A DNA stretch of 64,000 nucleotides from Desulfocapsa sp. (lineage in GTDB: Bacteria; Desulfobacterota; Desulfobulbia; Desulfobulbales; Desulfocapsaceae), in contig JAESPV010000008.1 in assembly GCA_016765495.1 (NCBI GenBank), forward strand, positions 26,549 through 90,548, written 5' to 3'. Every line of letters starts with the position of its first letter. The stretch's first letter is position 1. Made by a program: the position numbers and the translations under genes. The notes under the pieces are model-generated. The model was not told the DNA's origin, made no database searches, and saw only the letters and a program-made list of their open reading frames with translations. Shown in pieces: positions 1 to 10,297 of this stretch.

Positions 1-2
1 GG

Positions 3-827
3 TATATTGTTAAAGAGATGCTGCGGTCATGGAATTTTCCTGTCTCCGAAGCTGCTTCTGGTGAGGAAGGATTGCGTGAGATATTACGGGCGCACAAATA
101 CGGAACCCCATATAGTCTTCTGATTCTTGACCAGAAAATGCACTCCATGACAGGGATTGAACTTGTAGACAAGTTGACTGCTGAGCTTGATTCTGCTCTT
201 GCACCTTTCTTGTTACTGTCCTCTTCCGCAGACCATGACGTCGCTAAACGGTGCCACGAAATAGAAGCGTGTACACTTTTGTTAAAACCTGTCCTCCGTT
301 TGGAGCTGTTTACGGCCATCTCTTCTTTGTTCGCAGCCCTTGTTCCTTCCGGCGTACCGGAAGGAACAGGACTGGAAATAATCCCGGGTAAACAATCCGG
401 GAAGAATCTGGAAATATTACTGGCAGAGGATAACGAAGCAAACCGGGAACTGGCTACAATCCTCCTGGAACGTGGCGGCGATAAGGTTACGGCCGCTGCG
501 AATGGTGTTGAGGCATTAGAACTCTTGAGTAAATTGCATTTTGATATTATATTTATGGATGTGCAGATGCCCGAAATGGATGGTTTGACCACCACCCGTT
601 TTATTCGCAAATGCGAGAATGGGAGAGCGCCGCTGCACCCTGAATATGGGGCGTTACTGTCAGTCCTTGCAACGCGTCTACAAGGACAACATATTCCCAT
701 TATAACTATTACGGCCCATGCCATGGTTGGTGATCGTCAGGAATGTTTTAATGCCGGAGCAGATGATTATCTTACGAAACCATTTCTGCCGAATGCCATT
801 GAGGCTGTGTTGCTAAAATATAAATAA
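3..827 (+). CDS. Tandem receiver-domain signalling protein, 5' end outside window
   Basis: The frame is open from the first bases, so the gene starts upstream and only its C-terminal 274 residues are seen. They hold two receiver domains. The first lacks its N-terminal acidic pair because of the window edge, but its phospho-acceptor region (LLILDQKMHSMTG) and lysine (LLLKP) are visible. The second is complete: acidic pair in LLAEDN, acceptor Asp in IFMDVQMPEMDG, conserved Lys in YLTKPF. A double receiver at a C-terminus usually belongs to a hybrid histidine kinase or phosphorelay hub, so the missing part probably carries sensor and kinase domains. An internal ATG at 18 is a poor start because it would cut helix 1 of the first receiver. 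A gap of 40 bp leads to the next hybrid kinase, which suggests co-transcription. Confidence 0.85.
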   Translation, partial: YIVKEMLRSWNFPVSEAASGEEGLREILRAHKYGTPYSLLILDQKMHSMTGIELVDKLTAELDSALAPFLLLSSSADHDVAKRCHEIEACTLLLKPVLRLELFTAISSLFAALVPSGVPEGTGLEIIPGKQSGKNLEILLAEDNEANRELATILLERGGDKVTAAANGVEALELLSKLHFDIIFMDVQMPEMDGLTTTRFIRKCENGRAPLHPEYGALLSVLATRLQGQHIPIITITAHAMVGDRQECFNAGADDYLTKPFLPNAIEAVLLKYK

Positions 828-867
828 TGGAGAAAGGTAAGCAGCATTTTGCTACTGGAGAGAATGT

Positions 868-3800
868 ATGTTGAAACGATTTCAGTCATTCAGCCTGTAT
901 GCTAAATTTTTGATTGTGAATGGTACTATATTGTCAGTTGTCACTATTATTTTTGTTTGTATCAGTGTGTGCCAACAAGCGCAAAAAAAAGAGCAGAATT
1001 TAATAGATAACGTACAGGAAATCTGTCAATTAAAGGCCGACAGTATTGCTTCCCACCTGTGGGAGAAGAAACATGAAAATGTTCAGCGTGTTCTGACAGA
1101 TCTAACTCATAGACAGGGTTTTATCTCCGCCGTTGTTGAAGATACGCAAGGGCAGACTGTGGCCACCGTGTCCAGGCCTTTTTCCCAGGGAGGGCAGTTT
1201 GTTAAACAACAAGTGTGGCCGGTCGAAATGAAACTGGATGGGGAGATTGAGCCTCTTGGTCAGTTAACCTTGAAGTTTTCCACTTTTCAATTGCAGAGAG
1301 ATCGGCAGGAAGCTTTGATGTCGGCACTATTGGTCTGGATTCCACAACTTATTGCCATACTCCTTGTCAGTGCCTGGGGGATCAAAGCCATAATCCGTCC
1401 CATTGAGAAGATTACCCGCTCCGTGTTGTCGCTGGCTGAAGGGGATCTGTCGGTGGAAATTCCGGAGGTGCAGCGCAGCGATCAATTGGGAGAAGTGGCT
1501 CGTGCTGTTGCAGGTTTCAAGGAGAATTTGCTGGAAAAACAGCGAATGGAAGATGATTATCAGCTTCAAAATTCCATTCTCTCTGCGCAGCAGGAGTCCT
1601 CCTTTGACGGAATGCTATTTGTGGATAGCAAAAAGAAAATTGTTTCCTCTAATAAGCGCTTCATTGAAATGTGGGGGATACCTTCTGATGTTCTTGCCTT
1701 GCAGTCCCATGCGAAAACATTGCAGTTTGTCTTGAGTAAGGTAAAAGATCAGGATCATTTTATAAAAAAAGTGCAATACCTGTATCAGAGTACAGAGGAA
1801 GAAAGTCTGGATGAAATCGAGCTTGTGGATGGGCGAGTTTTTGAGCGATATTCTGCCCCTGTTATAGGAAAGCAAGGAAATTATTATGGTCGGATCTGGT
1901 ACTTTCGGAATATTTCGGAGCAGAGGCAAATAGAGAGGATTCTGGACGAAGCCAGAAGACAGGCTGAAGCTGCTAATCAGGCAAAATCGACTTTCCTTGC
2001 CAATATGAGTCATGAAATACGTACACCCATGAATACGATTATAGGGATGACGGATCTGGCACTTCAGGCCGGTGTATCTCATGCTGTGAAAAAACACCTT
2101 TCCATTGTTAAGAGCTCTTCCCATATTCTTCTTGGGGTGATCAATGATATTCTGGATTTTTCAAGAATTGAATCGGGTAAGTTGAACATCGAAACACGAC
2201 CATTCAGCCTTCATACTATTCTCGCAAATACTTGGGATATTTTCAATAAACAAGCCGTGGATAAAGGGATAGAACTTCATCTTAAAATAGAAGATGTATT
2301 GATGGATAACCTGGTAGGTGACCCGCTTCGTCTGGAGCAGGTTCTGGTAAATCTGCTGGCCAATGCTGTTAAATTTACTCACAGGGGAAAGGTGGTATTG
2401 AGGGTTGCGAGTGAAGCTATTTCGGACAAACAGGTACAGATTGTTTTTTCTGTGTGTGACAGTGGGATCGGCATCAGCACTGAAAAAGCAAAACAAATAT
2501 TTAAGCCATTTACCCAGGCCGACAACACAACCAGCAGGTATTTCGGAGGTACCGGACTTGGCTTGACCATCTGTAGACAACTTGTGGAGTTAATGGGAGG
2601 AGAGATTTCTCTGTCCAGTATTCCTGGAGAAGGTTCCACATTTTCATTCTCGGTTCCCTGTGAAATACAGACCTGTGAAGCGCAAAACCTTGTGCAGGAA
2701 TATATTGGTAGGCGGATTCTTATTGTCAATGATGAATCCGTCACTTTGTCAATGATGAAAAAATCACTTAACGAGGCTGGATTTGATGTTGAAACATGGT
2801 CTCAACCAAATGGAATTTCAGAAAAATTGCGCGCAAATAACAGCCGGGGAATTCCCTTTGATCTGATTGTCATTGCTAACATGATAAGGGAGGAAGGTGA
2901 TATTTCCGACTTGAAGATGCTCGGCAATGAGCCCTTACTTGCAGCTACTCCTGTAGTTATACTGACAGACTTCTTCAGCAATGACCTCTTAAGAAAAGTG
3001 GTAATGGGAGAAGGTAGGCATAGTATCCTTTTTAAACCTGTGGGAACGGATCTTCTTTTGCAAACGATCAGAACTTTATTACAACTTGATGCTGGTGACG
3101 TGAATGCTCCAGTAACGTCAGGATGTGACAAGTACACGGAATTGCAGGGGGTGACCGTACTTCTTGCAGAAGATAACAGCTTCAATCAGATACTGGCCAG
3201 GGACGTGTTGGCCAGTGTTGGGGTAACTGTGCGAATTGCAAATAACGGACGGGAGGCTGTTGATATGCTGGATAAAGACATTGACGCCATTCTGATGGAT
3301 ATCCAGATGCCGGAGATGGATGGATTTGAAGCAACGGCAATAATCCGCAGTCAGCACGAGTTTGCTGCTGTTCCGATAATAGCAATGACTGCCCATGCGA
3401 TGAGTGGGTATAAGAAAAAGTGTATTCAGGCTGGAATGGATGATTATGTATCAAAGCCTTTTCTGCCCCAAAATGTGTTTACTGTGCTTGCAAGAAATAT
3501 CACATCTTCATTTAAAGCGGAACGGCGTGAGCTTCAAGAGCAGAATCAACATTCAGTAGACTCTCTAAACCTTGACATGGATGCTGTTCGTCACAACCTT
3601 CAGAAACGCTATAAAATTAGTGGAGAACAGCTTGAAAAAATGCTGCAGTCCTCCCAGAGGACACTGGCAACGGATCTTGCCAGTGCTGAAGAGAATTTGA
3701 CCCACGGAGATCTGAATGCTTTAAGCAAATCGGCTCATAGTATAAAAGGCTTGCTCCTGAATTTAGGTTGCAGCCATTTGGCCACATTGGCGGAAAGGCT

Positions 3801-3903
3801 TGAAAGGCAACAAATCAGGGAAGGTGATGAAAAAGAATCTGCTTTGCAACAGCAGCTATCAGTATTAAAAAACAGACTTTCTGTATTCCTTGGTTTATCC
3901 TAG
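868..3903 (+). CDS. Membrane hybrid histidine kinase with PAS, two receivers and HPt
   Basis: A complete 1011-residue phosphorelay kinase. Order: TM1 about 13-35, a short periplasmic domain of about 115 residues, TM2 about 152-172, HAMP about 173-225, PAS about 240-350, HisKA with H382 in [11 protein letters not shown], HATPase about 475-610 (G1-like DSGIGIS, G2-like GGTGLGL). Two receivers and an HPt domain with the phosphorylatable His in SAHSIKGLL follow. The first receiver (about 665-790) is degenerate: the acceptor Asp position reads Ala (FDLIVIAN). The second has an intact Asp ([13 protein letters not shown]) and Lys (YVSKPF). Phosphate should therefore pass H382 to receiver 2 to HPt, then to a separate regulator. 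GGAG at 857-860 sits 7 bases before the ATG. The stimulus is not evident. Confidence 0.93.
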   Translation: MLKRFQSFSLYAKFLIVNGTILSVVTIIFVCISVCQQAQKKEQNLIDNVQEICQLKADSIASHLWEKKHENVQRVLTDLTHRQGFISAVVEDTQGQTVATVSRPFSQGGQFVKQQVWPVEMKLDGEIEPLGQLTLKFSTFQLQRDRQEALMSALLVWIPQLIAILLVSAWGIKAIIRPIEKITRSVLSLAEGDLSVEIPEVQRSDQLGEVARAVAGFKENLLEKQRMEDDYQLQNSILSAQQESSFDGMLFVDSKKKIVSSNKRFIEMWGIPSDVLALQSHAKTLQFVLSKVKDQDHFIKKVQYLYQSTEEESLDEIELVDGRVFERYSAPVIGKQGNYYGRIWYFRNISEQRQIERILDEARRQAEAANQAKSTFLANMSHEIRTPMNTIIGMTDLALQAGVSHAVKKHLSIVKSSSHILLGVINDILDFSRIESGKLNIETRPFSLHTILANTWDIFNKQAVDKGIELHLKIEDVLMDNLVGDPLRLEQVLVNLLANAVKFTHRGKVVLRVASEAISDKQVQIVFSVCDSGIGISTEKAKQIFKPFTQADNTTSRYFGGTGLGLTICRQLVELMGGEISLSSIPGEGSTFSFSVPCEIQTCEAQNLVQEYIGRRILIVNDESVTLSMMKKSLNEAGFDVETWSQPNGISEKLRANNSRGIPFDLIVIANMIREEGDISDLKMLGNEPLLAATPVVILTDFFSNDLLRKVVMGEGRHSILFKPVGTDLLLQTIRTLLQLDAGDVNAPVTSGCDKYTELQGVTVLLAEDNSFNQILARDVLASVGVTVRIANNGREAVDMLDKDIDAILMDIQMPEMDGFEATAIIRSQHEFAAVPIIAMTAHAMSGYKKKCIQAGMDDYVSKPFLPQNVFTVLARNITSSFKAERRELQEQNQHSVDSLNLDMDAVRHNLQKRYKISGEQLEKMLQSSQRTLATDLASAEENLTHGDLNALSKSAHSIKGLLLNLGCSHLATLAERLERQQIREGDEKESALQQQLSVLKNRLSVFLGLS

Positions 3904-4078
3904 GCACTAGGAACATTTGAGTACCATACAGAAGCCTTTTTTTTGGGATGGATTACGTTTTTCCAAATTCCTAACTGATAAATCAGACAGGAGCTTGTCC
4001 AACTTTTGTTTATCATGTTGCAATGGCAGTAATCCGATCCTGCTTGAAGGATAAGGATATTCTTAAAAGACAATATGT

Positions 4079-4819
4079 GTGAATGCGATGCACGAAATAG
4101 AAGCTAACAGAAGTAACGAAAATGTACGTAAAGTTGGGTGTTTGCATGTTCTGGGGATTGTTCTGGTGACTGTCGTTGTGACTGCAGGCATTACGCTTTG
4201 GGTTGCGAAAACCTATATTTTCCCTTCACAGTTTGAGCCTGTTGTTTTGAGTGTTCAGGAAGAACAACAATTATCCGCCAAGCTTGAGAGTTTTGGATTT
4301 TCACAGGAAGCAGAATCTCCCAAAAAAGTTGCTGGAGGAAAAGCAGCAAGTCATGAGGCAGGGGATGATGTAAAAGAAGATCTTAACTCGACTCTTAAAC
4401 CTCAATCCTATACGGAACAGGGCGTCAGCAGGGACATTTTGTTCACAGAACGTGAACTGAATGCGATGATAGCAAAAAATACCGATTTGGCAACAAAGGT
4501 GGCCGTTGATCTGGCCGATGATCTTGTCAGTGCCAGGCTCCGAATACCCATGGACCAGGATTTCCCCATGTTTGGTGGTAAGACTCTGCGGGCAGCTGCC
4601 GGTTTAGAGCTTGCTTACCGGAATGGACAGCCAGTGGTGATCCTAAAGGGGGTTAAGCTCATGGGGGTCCCCATCCCAAATGCCTGGCTTGGAGGATTGA
4701 AAAATATTGATCTTGTCCGGGAATTTGGTGGAGACGAAGGTTTTTGGCAGCTGTTTGCAGATGGTGTGGAGTCCATTGAAACTCAGGACGGGCAATTAAA
4801 GATTACGCTCAAGGAATGA
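4079..4819 (+). CDS. Membrane-anchored conserved protein of unknown function
   Basis: I do not recognise a named family. The protein is 246 residues from the GTG at 4079; an in-frame ATG at 4088 is an equally good start, and no strong ribosome site separates them. It has a short cytoplasmic N-terminus, one transmembrane helix at about 25-50 (signal-anchor type), a low-complexity charged linker at about 75-115 and a C-terminal domain at about 118-246. That domain has alternating hydrophobic residues and a motif (FTERELNAMIAKN) resembling the lipid-binding-like folds of anchored Gram-negative proteins. It probably faces the periplasm. It follows the hybrid kinase on the same strand after 175 bp and converges on the PilZ gene. 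Confidence 0.6.
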   Translation: MNAMHEIEANRSNENVRKVGCLHVLGIVLVTVVVTAGITLWVAKTYIFPSQFEPVVLSVQEEQQLSAKLESFGFSQEAESPKKVAGGKAASHEAGDDVKEDLNSTLKPQSYTEQGVSRDILFTERELNAMIAKNTDLATKVAVDLADDLVSARLRIPMDQDFPMFGGKTLRAAAGLELAYRNGQPVVILKGVKLMGVPIPNAWLGGLKNIDLVREFGGDEGFWQLFADGVESIETQDGQLKITLKE

Positions 4820-4874
4820 TGTGCAAGAGACATTTCTTAAATTGTTTGATAAGACCCAACATTCACATGGTTTT

Positions 4875-5225
4875 TTATTTTAGCAACTGCTTCAGACAGT
4901 CTTCAAAATTACGATCTTTAAGCCCGGAGAATTCAAAAAATTCCAGTCCCATACCCTTTGGTTTACGAAAACGTTGTGTCCATCGAACAATGGCCTGAGC
5001 CTGGATGGCTACTTCTTCTCCTTCCTGATCAATAAACTGAAACCTGAGTGAAACAACACTTCCCTTCGGCATCAGGTGTTCAGTGGCAAGAAACATTCCA
5101 CTGAGTCCACAATCTTCGGCTACTCCATGGAAATATTCTTCTGTTTCTTTATCTACTTGCTGCTTGTTGAATCCCACACGAACATTACTTGCAACACGTT
5201 TGAATTTGCGTTTTTCCTCAAACAT
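4875..5225 (-). CDS. PilZ domain protein (c-di-GMP receptor)
   Basis: A 116-residue single-domain protein. The N-terminal RKFKR fits the RxxxR c-di-GMP-binding motif of PilZ domains, and the second motif (D/N-x-S-x-x-G) is represented by DCGLSG at about 38-43. The rest (VVSLRF, AIVRWTQ, GMGLEFFEF) matches the six-stranded PilZ barrel. AGGAG lies 5 bases before the ATG. It is 21 bp downstream of the AsmA-like gene on the same strand, so the two are probably one transcript. An HD-GYP phosphodiesterase at 19.8 kb shows that this organism uses c-di-GMP. The downstream target of this receptor cannot be told from the sequence. Confidence 0.88.
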   Translation of the reverse strand: MFEEKRKFKRVASNVRVGFNKQQVDKETEEYFHGVAEDCGLSGMFLATEHLMPKGSVVSLRFQFIDQEGEEVAIQAQAIVRWTQRFRKPKGMGLEFFEFSGLKDRNFEDCLKQLLK

Positions 5226-5246
5226 TGTTTCTCCTGGCAGTTTTAT

Positions 5247-7421
5247 TTAATTTCCAAAGAGTCCCTTCAGGCCTTCATTGATTAGTGAGTTTACATCGTT
5301 ATCCGATTTCGATTTTTCCTTGCCATCCTTGCTCTTGTTAAATTGTTTGTCTAGAGCATCAAATAAAACCTCTTTTGCCTTAGCTTTGACCAATTCTTCA
5401 ATGGCGGCGGATTGTTGGAGTTCGTTGAAGTTCCCTTTGACTCGATAGGAAATAGGGGTGTTTCCAAGATCAACAAGTCCTGTGTCCTTTTTTCGTTCGA
5501 TACGATCGGTCAGATTGATGGTCAGCAGGTAGTCAATGTGTTCCTGCACCAGATCCACTGTTCCTTTGCCTGTAACCTTCATCAAATCGGATGCGGCGAG
5601 CAAATCATTGTTTATAAAAACTCCGTTTGTTAATTTACCACTGGCTGTTAATGTCGCAAAACCGGTTGGCTGCGATGCCGCATTGTCTGTAAGAGATTCC
5701 TTGTCTAGTAGTGATTTTGCCAGGCGGATGGTTTGGAGAATTTGTAATTTAGCAATTTTTCCGTCGGCAAGAGAGAGCTTCACCGTACCATTTGCGTTTT
5801 TAGTCAGTTCAGCTTTGTCAATTCCTTTGGTGATAAAGTCTGCATGAATATCTGCCTTGCCGCTAAGCTCTTCTTTTCCGACCATATCGATAAACATTGG
5901 GCCAAGTTGCACACCCTGCAAACTTTTCTTCAGTTGCATTTGTGGAATATCCGAGCGGGCATCAACCTGTCCTGTCACAGTAAGACTTCCTTCATATAAT
6001 TTTGCTGCCAAAGCTTGCAGTTGAATAAGGCCATCCTTTCCATCTGCTTTTAAGGTTACTTCTGTGAGGGTAAGTTTAGCAGCTTTAAGGGTATCTATTT
6101 TGATGTCAGCATTAAAAGTAAGACCTCTTAACAGCAGCACAGGGATGATTGTTTGCTGTTTTTCAGTTGTTTTCTGTGGTGTCTCTTTCTTTATGAGGGG
6201 GGCTGTTTTGTCTTTTTGCATCGCATATCGGTCAAGGTCGAGCTGGTTGATATGAAGATTCAACGCATAAGCTGGCTCTTGAAGGTTCTTCACAGATGCA
6301 TTGGCTTGAACCGTTGTGTCATCAAGTTGCAGTTGGAGTTCTTTTATTTCGAGCTGGTCACTGGTCAGGCTGAAGCCAAGGGTTGCAGAGAGGCGATCCA
6401 GTACATTTTGATCTGTGAATTGCGGCAGAGGAATTCCCAGTTGGCTAAGATGTTTTTTGGGAGAGTATTCGGCGATCGTAACTGTTCCCTCAATGGCAGG
6501 TGTTTTGAAACCGGTGAGAGAGAGTGTGGCCTCGGCTGTCAGCTCATTCTGCTTAATAATAATTTTTTGGAACGTTACTGTTTCATCGGGAAGACTGATT
6601 TCAGCATCGGCCATAAGACTGATGGCAAGCCTGGATGTTGGCAGCATTGCTCCCTGAAAGAGACCGTCCAGCTTAAAACCATTTACACTGAAGTATTGTT
6701 TGGAGAGATCCAAGGTTAATTCAAACCCGGTTTTAATACTTGCTGTGACAGGTTTTTTGTTGTCATCCAGACTGAAATTAAAGTTAGCTGCAACAGGGAA
6801 GGGAGCGTTCTCCTGAATATGGCCGATAGTAAGATTGAAGTTGTTTAGGGCGATGGTCTTTTTTGCCTGTTTGTCGTCGTATTGGACGTTTATATCTTTT
6901 ATTTCTATGCCCCCGATATCAATCGTCGGCAAAGCTTTTTTTGTAGATTGCTTCGGTTGATCCTGCTCTGGTTTCCGGGTTGTTTCAGTATCACCCTTAG
7001 CTGTTGTTCTCCCGGCAAGATCTTCCCAATTTGTTTTTCCTTCTCTATTACGGATAAGGTTGAGCTGTACTCCACTGAGAACAATCTTGTTTATCTGCAA
7101 CTGGTTTTTTGTCAGCAGAGGCCAGATGGCGAGTTTGATTTCGGCAAGCGTGCTCGATGCAAAAGAAGTATCCGGAAAATCTTTGCCTGAAGCAAGCTGA
7201 ATCTCACCAAGTGAAAAAGCGACATCCAGCTTTGGTGAAATCTGCAGCTTGATGTCGCCTGGAATGGAAAGAACGCGCCCGGTCTGCTCATAGACTATTG
7301 TATTAATCTGTTCTTTATAATCGTTTGGATCAATAATAAAGGGAAGGATGAGAAGAATGACGCCAAACAGGACTCCAGTACCGGCGATGATGATCAACAG
7401 CCATTTTATTGCTTTGTTCAT
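5247..7421 (-). CDS. AsmA-family inner-membrane/periplasmic protein
   Basis: 724 residues from the ATG at 7421, chosen over an ATG 12 bp upstream because GGAG lies 6 bases before it. The protein has an N-terminal TM helix (about 5-27) followed by a long periplasmic beta-rich region. AsmA-type features include the opening PNDYKEQI and TGRVLSIPGDIKL and the C-terminal AsmA_2-like block (GTVKLSLADGKIAKL, then LLAASDLMKVTGKGTVDL). AsmA-clan proteins are thought to help lipid movement to, or assembly of, the outer membrane. The tail after about 660 is rich in Lys and Asp. A PilZ gene follows 21 bp downstream. Length fits the E. coli AsmA range of about 600-700 residues. Confidence 0.88.
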   Translation of the reverse strand: MNKAIKWLLIIIAGTGVLFGVILLILPFIIDPNDYKEQINTIVYEQTGRVLSIPGDIKLQISPKLDVAFSLGEIQLASGKDFPDTSFASSTLAEIKLAIWPLLTKNQLQINKIVLSGVQLNLIRNREGKTNWEDLAGRTTAKGDTETTRKPEQDQPKQSTKKALPTIDIGGIEIKDINVQYDDKQAKKTIALNNFNLTIGHIQENAPFPVAANFNFSLDDNKKPVTASIKTGFELTLDLSKQYFSVNGFKLDGLFQGAMLPTSRLAISLMADAEISLPDETVTFQKIIIKQNELTAEATLSLTGFKTPAIEGTVTIAEYSPKKHLSQLGIPLPQFTDQNVLDRLSATLGFSLTSDQLEIKELQLQLDDTTVQANASVKNLQEPAYALNLHINQLDLDRYAMQKDKTAPLIKKETPQKTTEKQQTIIPVLLLRGLTFNADIKIDTLKAAKLTLTEVTLKADGKDGLIQLQALAAKLYEGSLTVTGQVDARSDIPQMQLKKSLQGVQLGPMFIDMVGKEELSGKADIHADFITKGIDKAELTKNANGTVKLSLADGKIAKLQILQTIRLAKSLLDKESLTDNAASQPTGFATLTASGKLTNGVFINNDLLAASDLMKVTGKGTVDLVQEHIDYLLTINLTDRIERKKDTGLVDLGNTPISYRVKGNFNELQQSAAIEELVKAKAKEVLFDALDKQFNKSKDGKEKSKSDNDVNSLINEGLKGLFGN

Positions 7422-7454
7422 TGGGGACTCCATCGGGGAAGGGAATAATCATAA

Positions 7455-7471
7455 TGTAACTGCTTACAGGG
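7455..7471. repeat. Half-copy of the 27.8-kb palindrome element
   Basis: Seventeen bases identical to 27801-27817 (TGTAACTGCTTACAGGG), followed by GCGCC. It is in the 175-bp gap upstream of the AsmA gene start. Confidence 0.6.
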
Positions 7472-7596
7472 CGCCGGATCTTTTCACCGCCTGATTGGTT
7501 TGTGGCTCCTAATAACAAATATAGCATAGGAGCAATTGGGTGTGGAAGTCAAGCTTGCTGTTGAGTTTTCGTTTCGAAGTTATTTCTGTTTTGACT

Positions 7597-10284
7597 TTAG
7601 AGGGGAAATTGCTTTAGCACAAATGCTTCTTCATCCTCCCTGCTTTTCACTGCATTGTCCAGTTGAGCATCTCTTAAAGCAGAAAATATTTTTCTGAAAG
7701 TTTCGCCGGGTGTGTATCCTAACTGTTTCAGATCTTCACCGTTTAACAACGGTTTTATGTTACGCAACGACGTAACATAAAGCGATACAAGCTGTTTGAT
7801 CTCTTTTTTCCTGGCAATGGCCATCAGATAAAGCAAACCATCATTGGAAAGAGGGGCCAGCATGCGGCGGAGTTCGCTGTTCTTTTCTGGCACATGATGA
7901 TAAAAACGATTTCCCAGATCATCAGCTGTCAGTTTCTGGGTGGTCAGTTCCTGACAGGTTCTTTGGCGGATCTGAAAGCGTTCACAGAATGTTTCAAGTT
8001 GTTTAGGACGTGATCTTGCCATAATGGCAAGAAGGTAGATACGCCACGGTTCGATTGTTTCCTCAAGATAGAGAAGATGAAACCAGGAGATACCACTCTG
8101 GGCCTGCCTCAGGATGTGCAGGAAACGTCGGTCGATTTTCAGGTTGGGTAAGAGATCCGGCCAGAGAAATTGAAATAGATTGAAATCTGCAATTCTTTTA
8201 ATAGCAAGTACTGGGTTTTCTTCAGCAAAGATATGTTGGAGCTCGGTAAACAGGCGGGGATTTGTGGCTTTGCCAAAGAGATCCATTTTGACAGCTCCGC
8301 GGATTAATCGGTCTGCGTGTCTGGAAATTCTGAAGTCCAATCGTTTTTCAAAACGAATGGCACGTAAAATTCTGCTGGGATCTTCCACAAAACTTAAGTT
8401 ATGTAACACTTTGATCAGTCTGTCTTTAAGATCGTTCTGACAGTTGAAAAAATCAATAAGCGTTCCAAACTGTCCAGGATTGAGCTGCAGTGCCATGGCG
8501 TTAATGGAGAAATCCCTGCGGTACAGGTCAAGTTTGATGGAGGAAAGTTCCACAGTGGGTAAGGCTGCCGGGTACTCATAATATTCAAGCCTGGCAGTGG
8601 CGATATCAAGTTTGAAACCAGAAGGAAGGATTACATTGGCGGTGATAAAACGTTTATGGGTTTTCATTCTGCCGCCCAGTTTTTTAATCAGTTGTTTAGC
8701 AAAAACTATTCCATCACCTTCCACCACAATATCAAGATCCAGATTCTTGAGTTTCATAAGCAGATCCCGAACAAATCCACCAACGGCATAGGCTTTAAAG
8801 CCTTCTGTTTCAGCAACTTCTCCTACTGTTCTAAGGAGAATAATAAGGTCACGGTCAAGGGTTTCACTCATCAGCTGCAGGACATTTTTACTCTGTTCCC
8901 GGATGCCCTGGTTGGGCTCACGATCCAGGTTGTGTGGCAGATGGGAGGGGTCGTTAACCAACATATTGAGAAGATCTGTTCGGGTTATGACCCCTTCCAA
9001 CTGTTGCTCATGAATAATAGGGATTAATCGTTGTCTGTTTTCAATGATCAATTCCTCAATGTCAGCAAGTGTGGCATGTAAGGGGAGCACTTTAATGTCT
9101 GTTGTCATGTAGTCGCTGACAGGACAGAAACCCAGGTTGTGATGGATTGCTTTTTCTGTCACCCTTCTGGATATACTGCCAAGAACTACGGTCGGATGTT
9201 TTGACGTGGTCTTGGTCGCGGCCTTTGGGAGTACAGGCAGGACTGTTACGTTATAACGAGTGAGTAGGTCATTTGCCTCACGGATGGTGGTGTTTTCGGG
9301 AATGGAAATTACAGGACTGGAGAGCATCTCTTGCGCAATTGCCTGTGGTTTGACATGTCTGTGGAAACTGCGAATAAGTTTTTCCTGGGCTTCTATCAAT
9401 GTCATGCCACGTACCGTGGCCGAAGAGGCTGTTGCGTGACCACCACCATTGAAGTCTCTGGCTATTTTTCCAGCATTGACTTCCGGAATGCGGGATCGCG
9501 CAATGAGGTAAAGTCGACCTTCCATGGAGACGAGAGCAAAGAGTGCATTCAGGTTTTCCATGACCATAAATCTGCTTACAATAAGTGAAAAATCGTCTTC
9601 GTATTTTTGTAAGGTAAGATGAATCACAACAATTTTGATGCCGGAAATCATATAACTCCTGGCACTTTTGCTAAGTTTGTGGAGCAGGGTGACCTGCCGG
9701 GCCGTGAGTTCATGGGATATAAACTGGGAGATGATATCCAGCTGGGCACCTTTCTCAAGCAGCCAGGCAACGGCAATCAGGTCATCGGGAGTGGTTGTTA
9801 AATGGGTGAGAGAGCCGGTATCTTCGTAAATTCCAATCCCAAAAATTGTGGCTTCTTCCTGACTGATTGGGATATCTTTTTTTTGTAAAATCTGGCAGAG
9901 AAGCGTGGTTGTTGCACCCACCAGTGCTATGTGTTCAACTTCTCCTTTCATGGTATCAGGATTGTTGGGATGATGGTCGTAAAGATGGAGTGAGATCCCA
10001 GGGTTGTCGAGGCATTTTGCAAAATCACCAATGCGTGTTTTCTGCCGGGTATCAACCACAATCAAAGTGTCAACACGGTGGAGCTCGATATGTTTTAACT
10101 TTTCAAATGTATAACGATATTGCAAGGTTTCGTTAATAAATCTCCTGACAGTTTTTTCCTGGGAACCGGAGAACACCATCACTGCATCCGGGTAGAGCTT
10201 TTGGACTGCTATCATGGATGCCAGGCCGTCAAAATCAGCATTTAAATGGGTGGTAATAATTTTCATAGTACTGTTATCCACCAT
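7597..10284 (-). CDS. DHH/CBS-domain tRNA nucleotidyltransferase fusion
   Basis: An 895-residue multidomain protein. An N-terminal DHH phosphoesterase (NADFDG at about 15-20, VVDTR about 76-80, DHH at 103-105) is followed by DHHA1 with its GGGH motif (about 280-283). Two CBS domains span about 315-450. A class II nucleotidyltransferase head (AVGGFVRD about 500-507, LDLDIV about 515-520) and a poly(A)-polymerase RNA-binding region (FVEDPSRILRAIRFEKR) complete it. Enzymes of this architecture in deltaproteobacteria are annotated as CCA- or A-adding tRNA nucleotidyltransferases. The DHH part could hydrolyse small nucleotides and the CBS pair could sense adenosyl ligands; both are inference. It lies 13 bp after the recombinase gene. 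An alternative ATG is at 10266. Confidence 0.92.
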   Translation of the reverse strand: MVDNSTMKIITTHLNADFDGLASMIAVQKLYPDAVMVFSGSQEKTVRRFINETLQYRYTFEKLKHIELHRVDTLIVVDTRQKTRIGDFAKCLDNPGISLHLYDHHPNNPDTMKGEVEHIALVGATTTLLCQILQKKDIPISQEEATIFGIGIYEDTGSLTHLTTTPDDLIAVAWLLEKGAQLDIISQFISHELTARQVTLLHKLSKSARSYMISGIKIVVIHLTLQKYEDDFSLIVSRFMVMENLNALFALVSMEGRLYLIARSRIPEVNAGKIARDFNGGGHATASSATVRGMTLIEAQEKLIRSFHRHVKPQAIAQEMLSSPVISIPENTTIREANDLLTRYNVTVLPVLPKAATKTTSKHPTVVLGSISRRVTEKAIHHNLGFCPVSDYMTTDIKVLPLHATLADIEELIIENRQRLIPIIHEQQLEGVITRTDLLNMLVNDPSHLPHNLDREPNQGIREQSKNVLQLMSETLDRDLIILLRTVGEVAETEGFKAYAVGGFVRDLLMKLKNLDLDIVVEGDGIVFAKQLIKKLGGRMKTHKRFITANVILPSGFKLDIATARLEYYEYPAALPTVELSSIKLDLYRRDFSINAMALQLNPGQFGTLIDFFNCQNDLKDRLIKVLHNLSFVEDPSRILRAIRFEKRLDFRISRHADRLIRGAVKMDLFGKATNPRLFTELQHIFAEENPVLAIKRIADFNLFQFLWPDLLPNLKIDRRFLHILRQAQSGISWFHLLYLEETIEPWRIYLLAIMARSRPKQLETFCERFQIRQRTCQELTTQKLTADDLGNRFYHHVPEKNSELRRMLAPLSNDGLLYLMAIARKKEIKQLVSLYVTSLRNIKPLLNGEDLKQLGYTPGETFRKIFSALRDAQLDNAVKSREDEEAFVLKQFPL

Positions 10285-10297
10285 CCATTATTTGCTG

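Noticed and set aside
4816..4998. Possible short gene after the anchored protein
   Set aside because: The frame overlaps the antisense of the PilZ gene, has no ribosome site and shows no protein-like composition.
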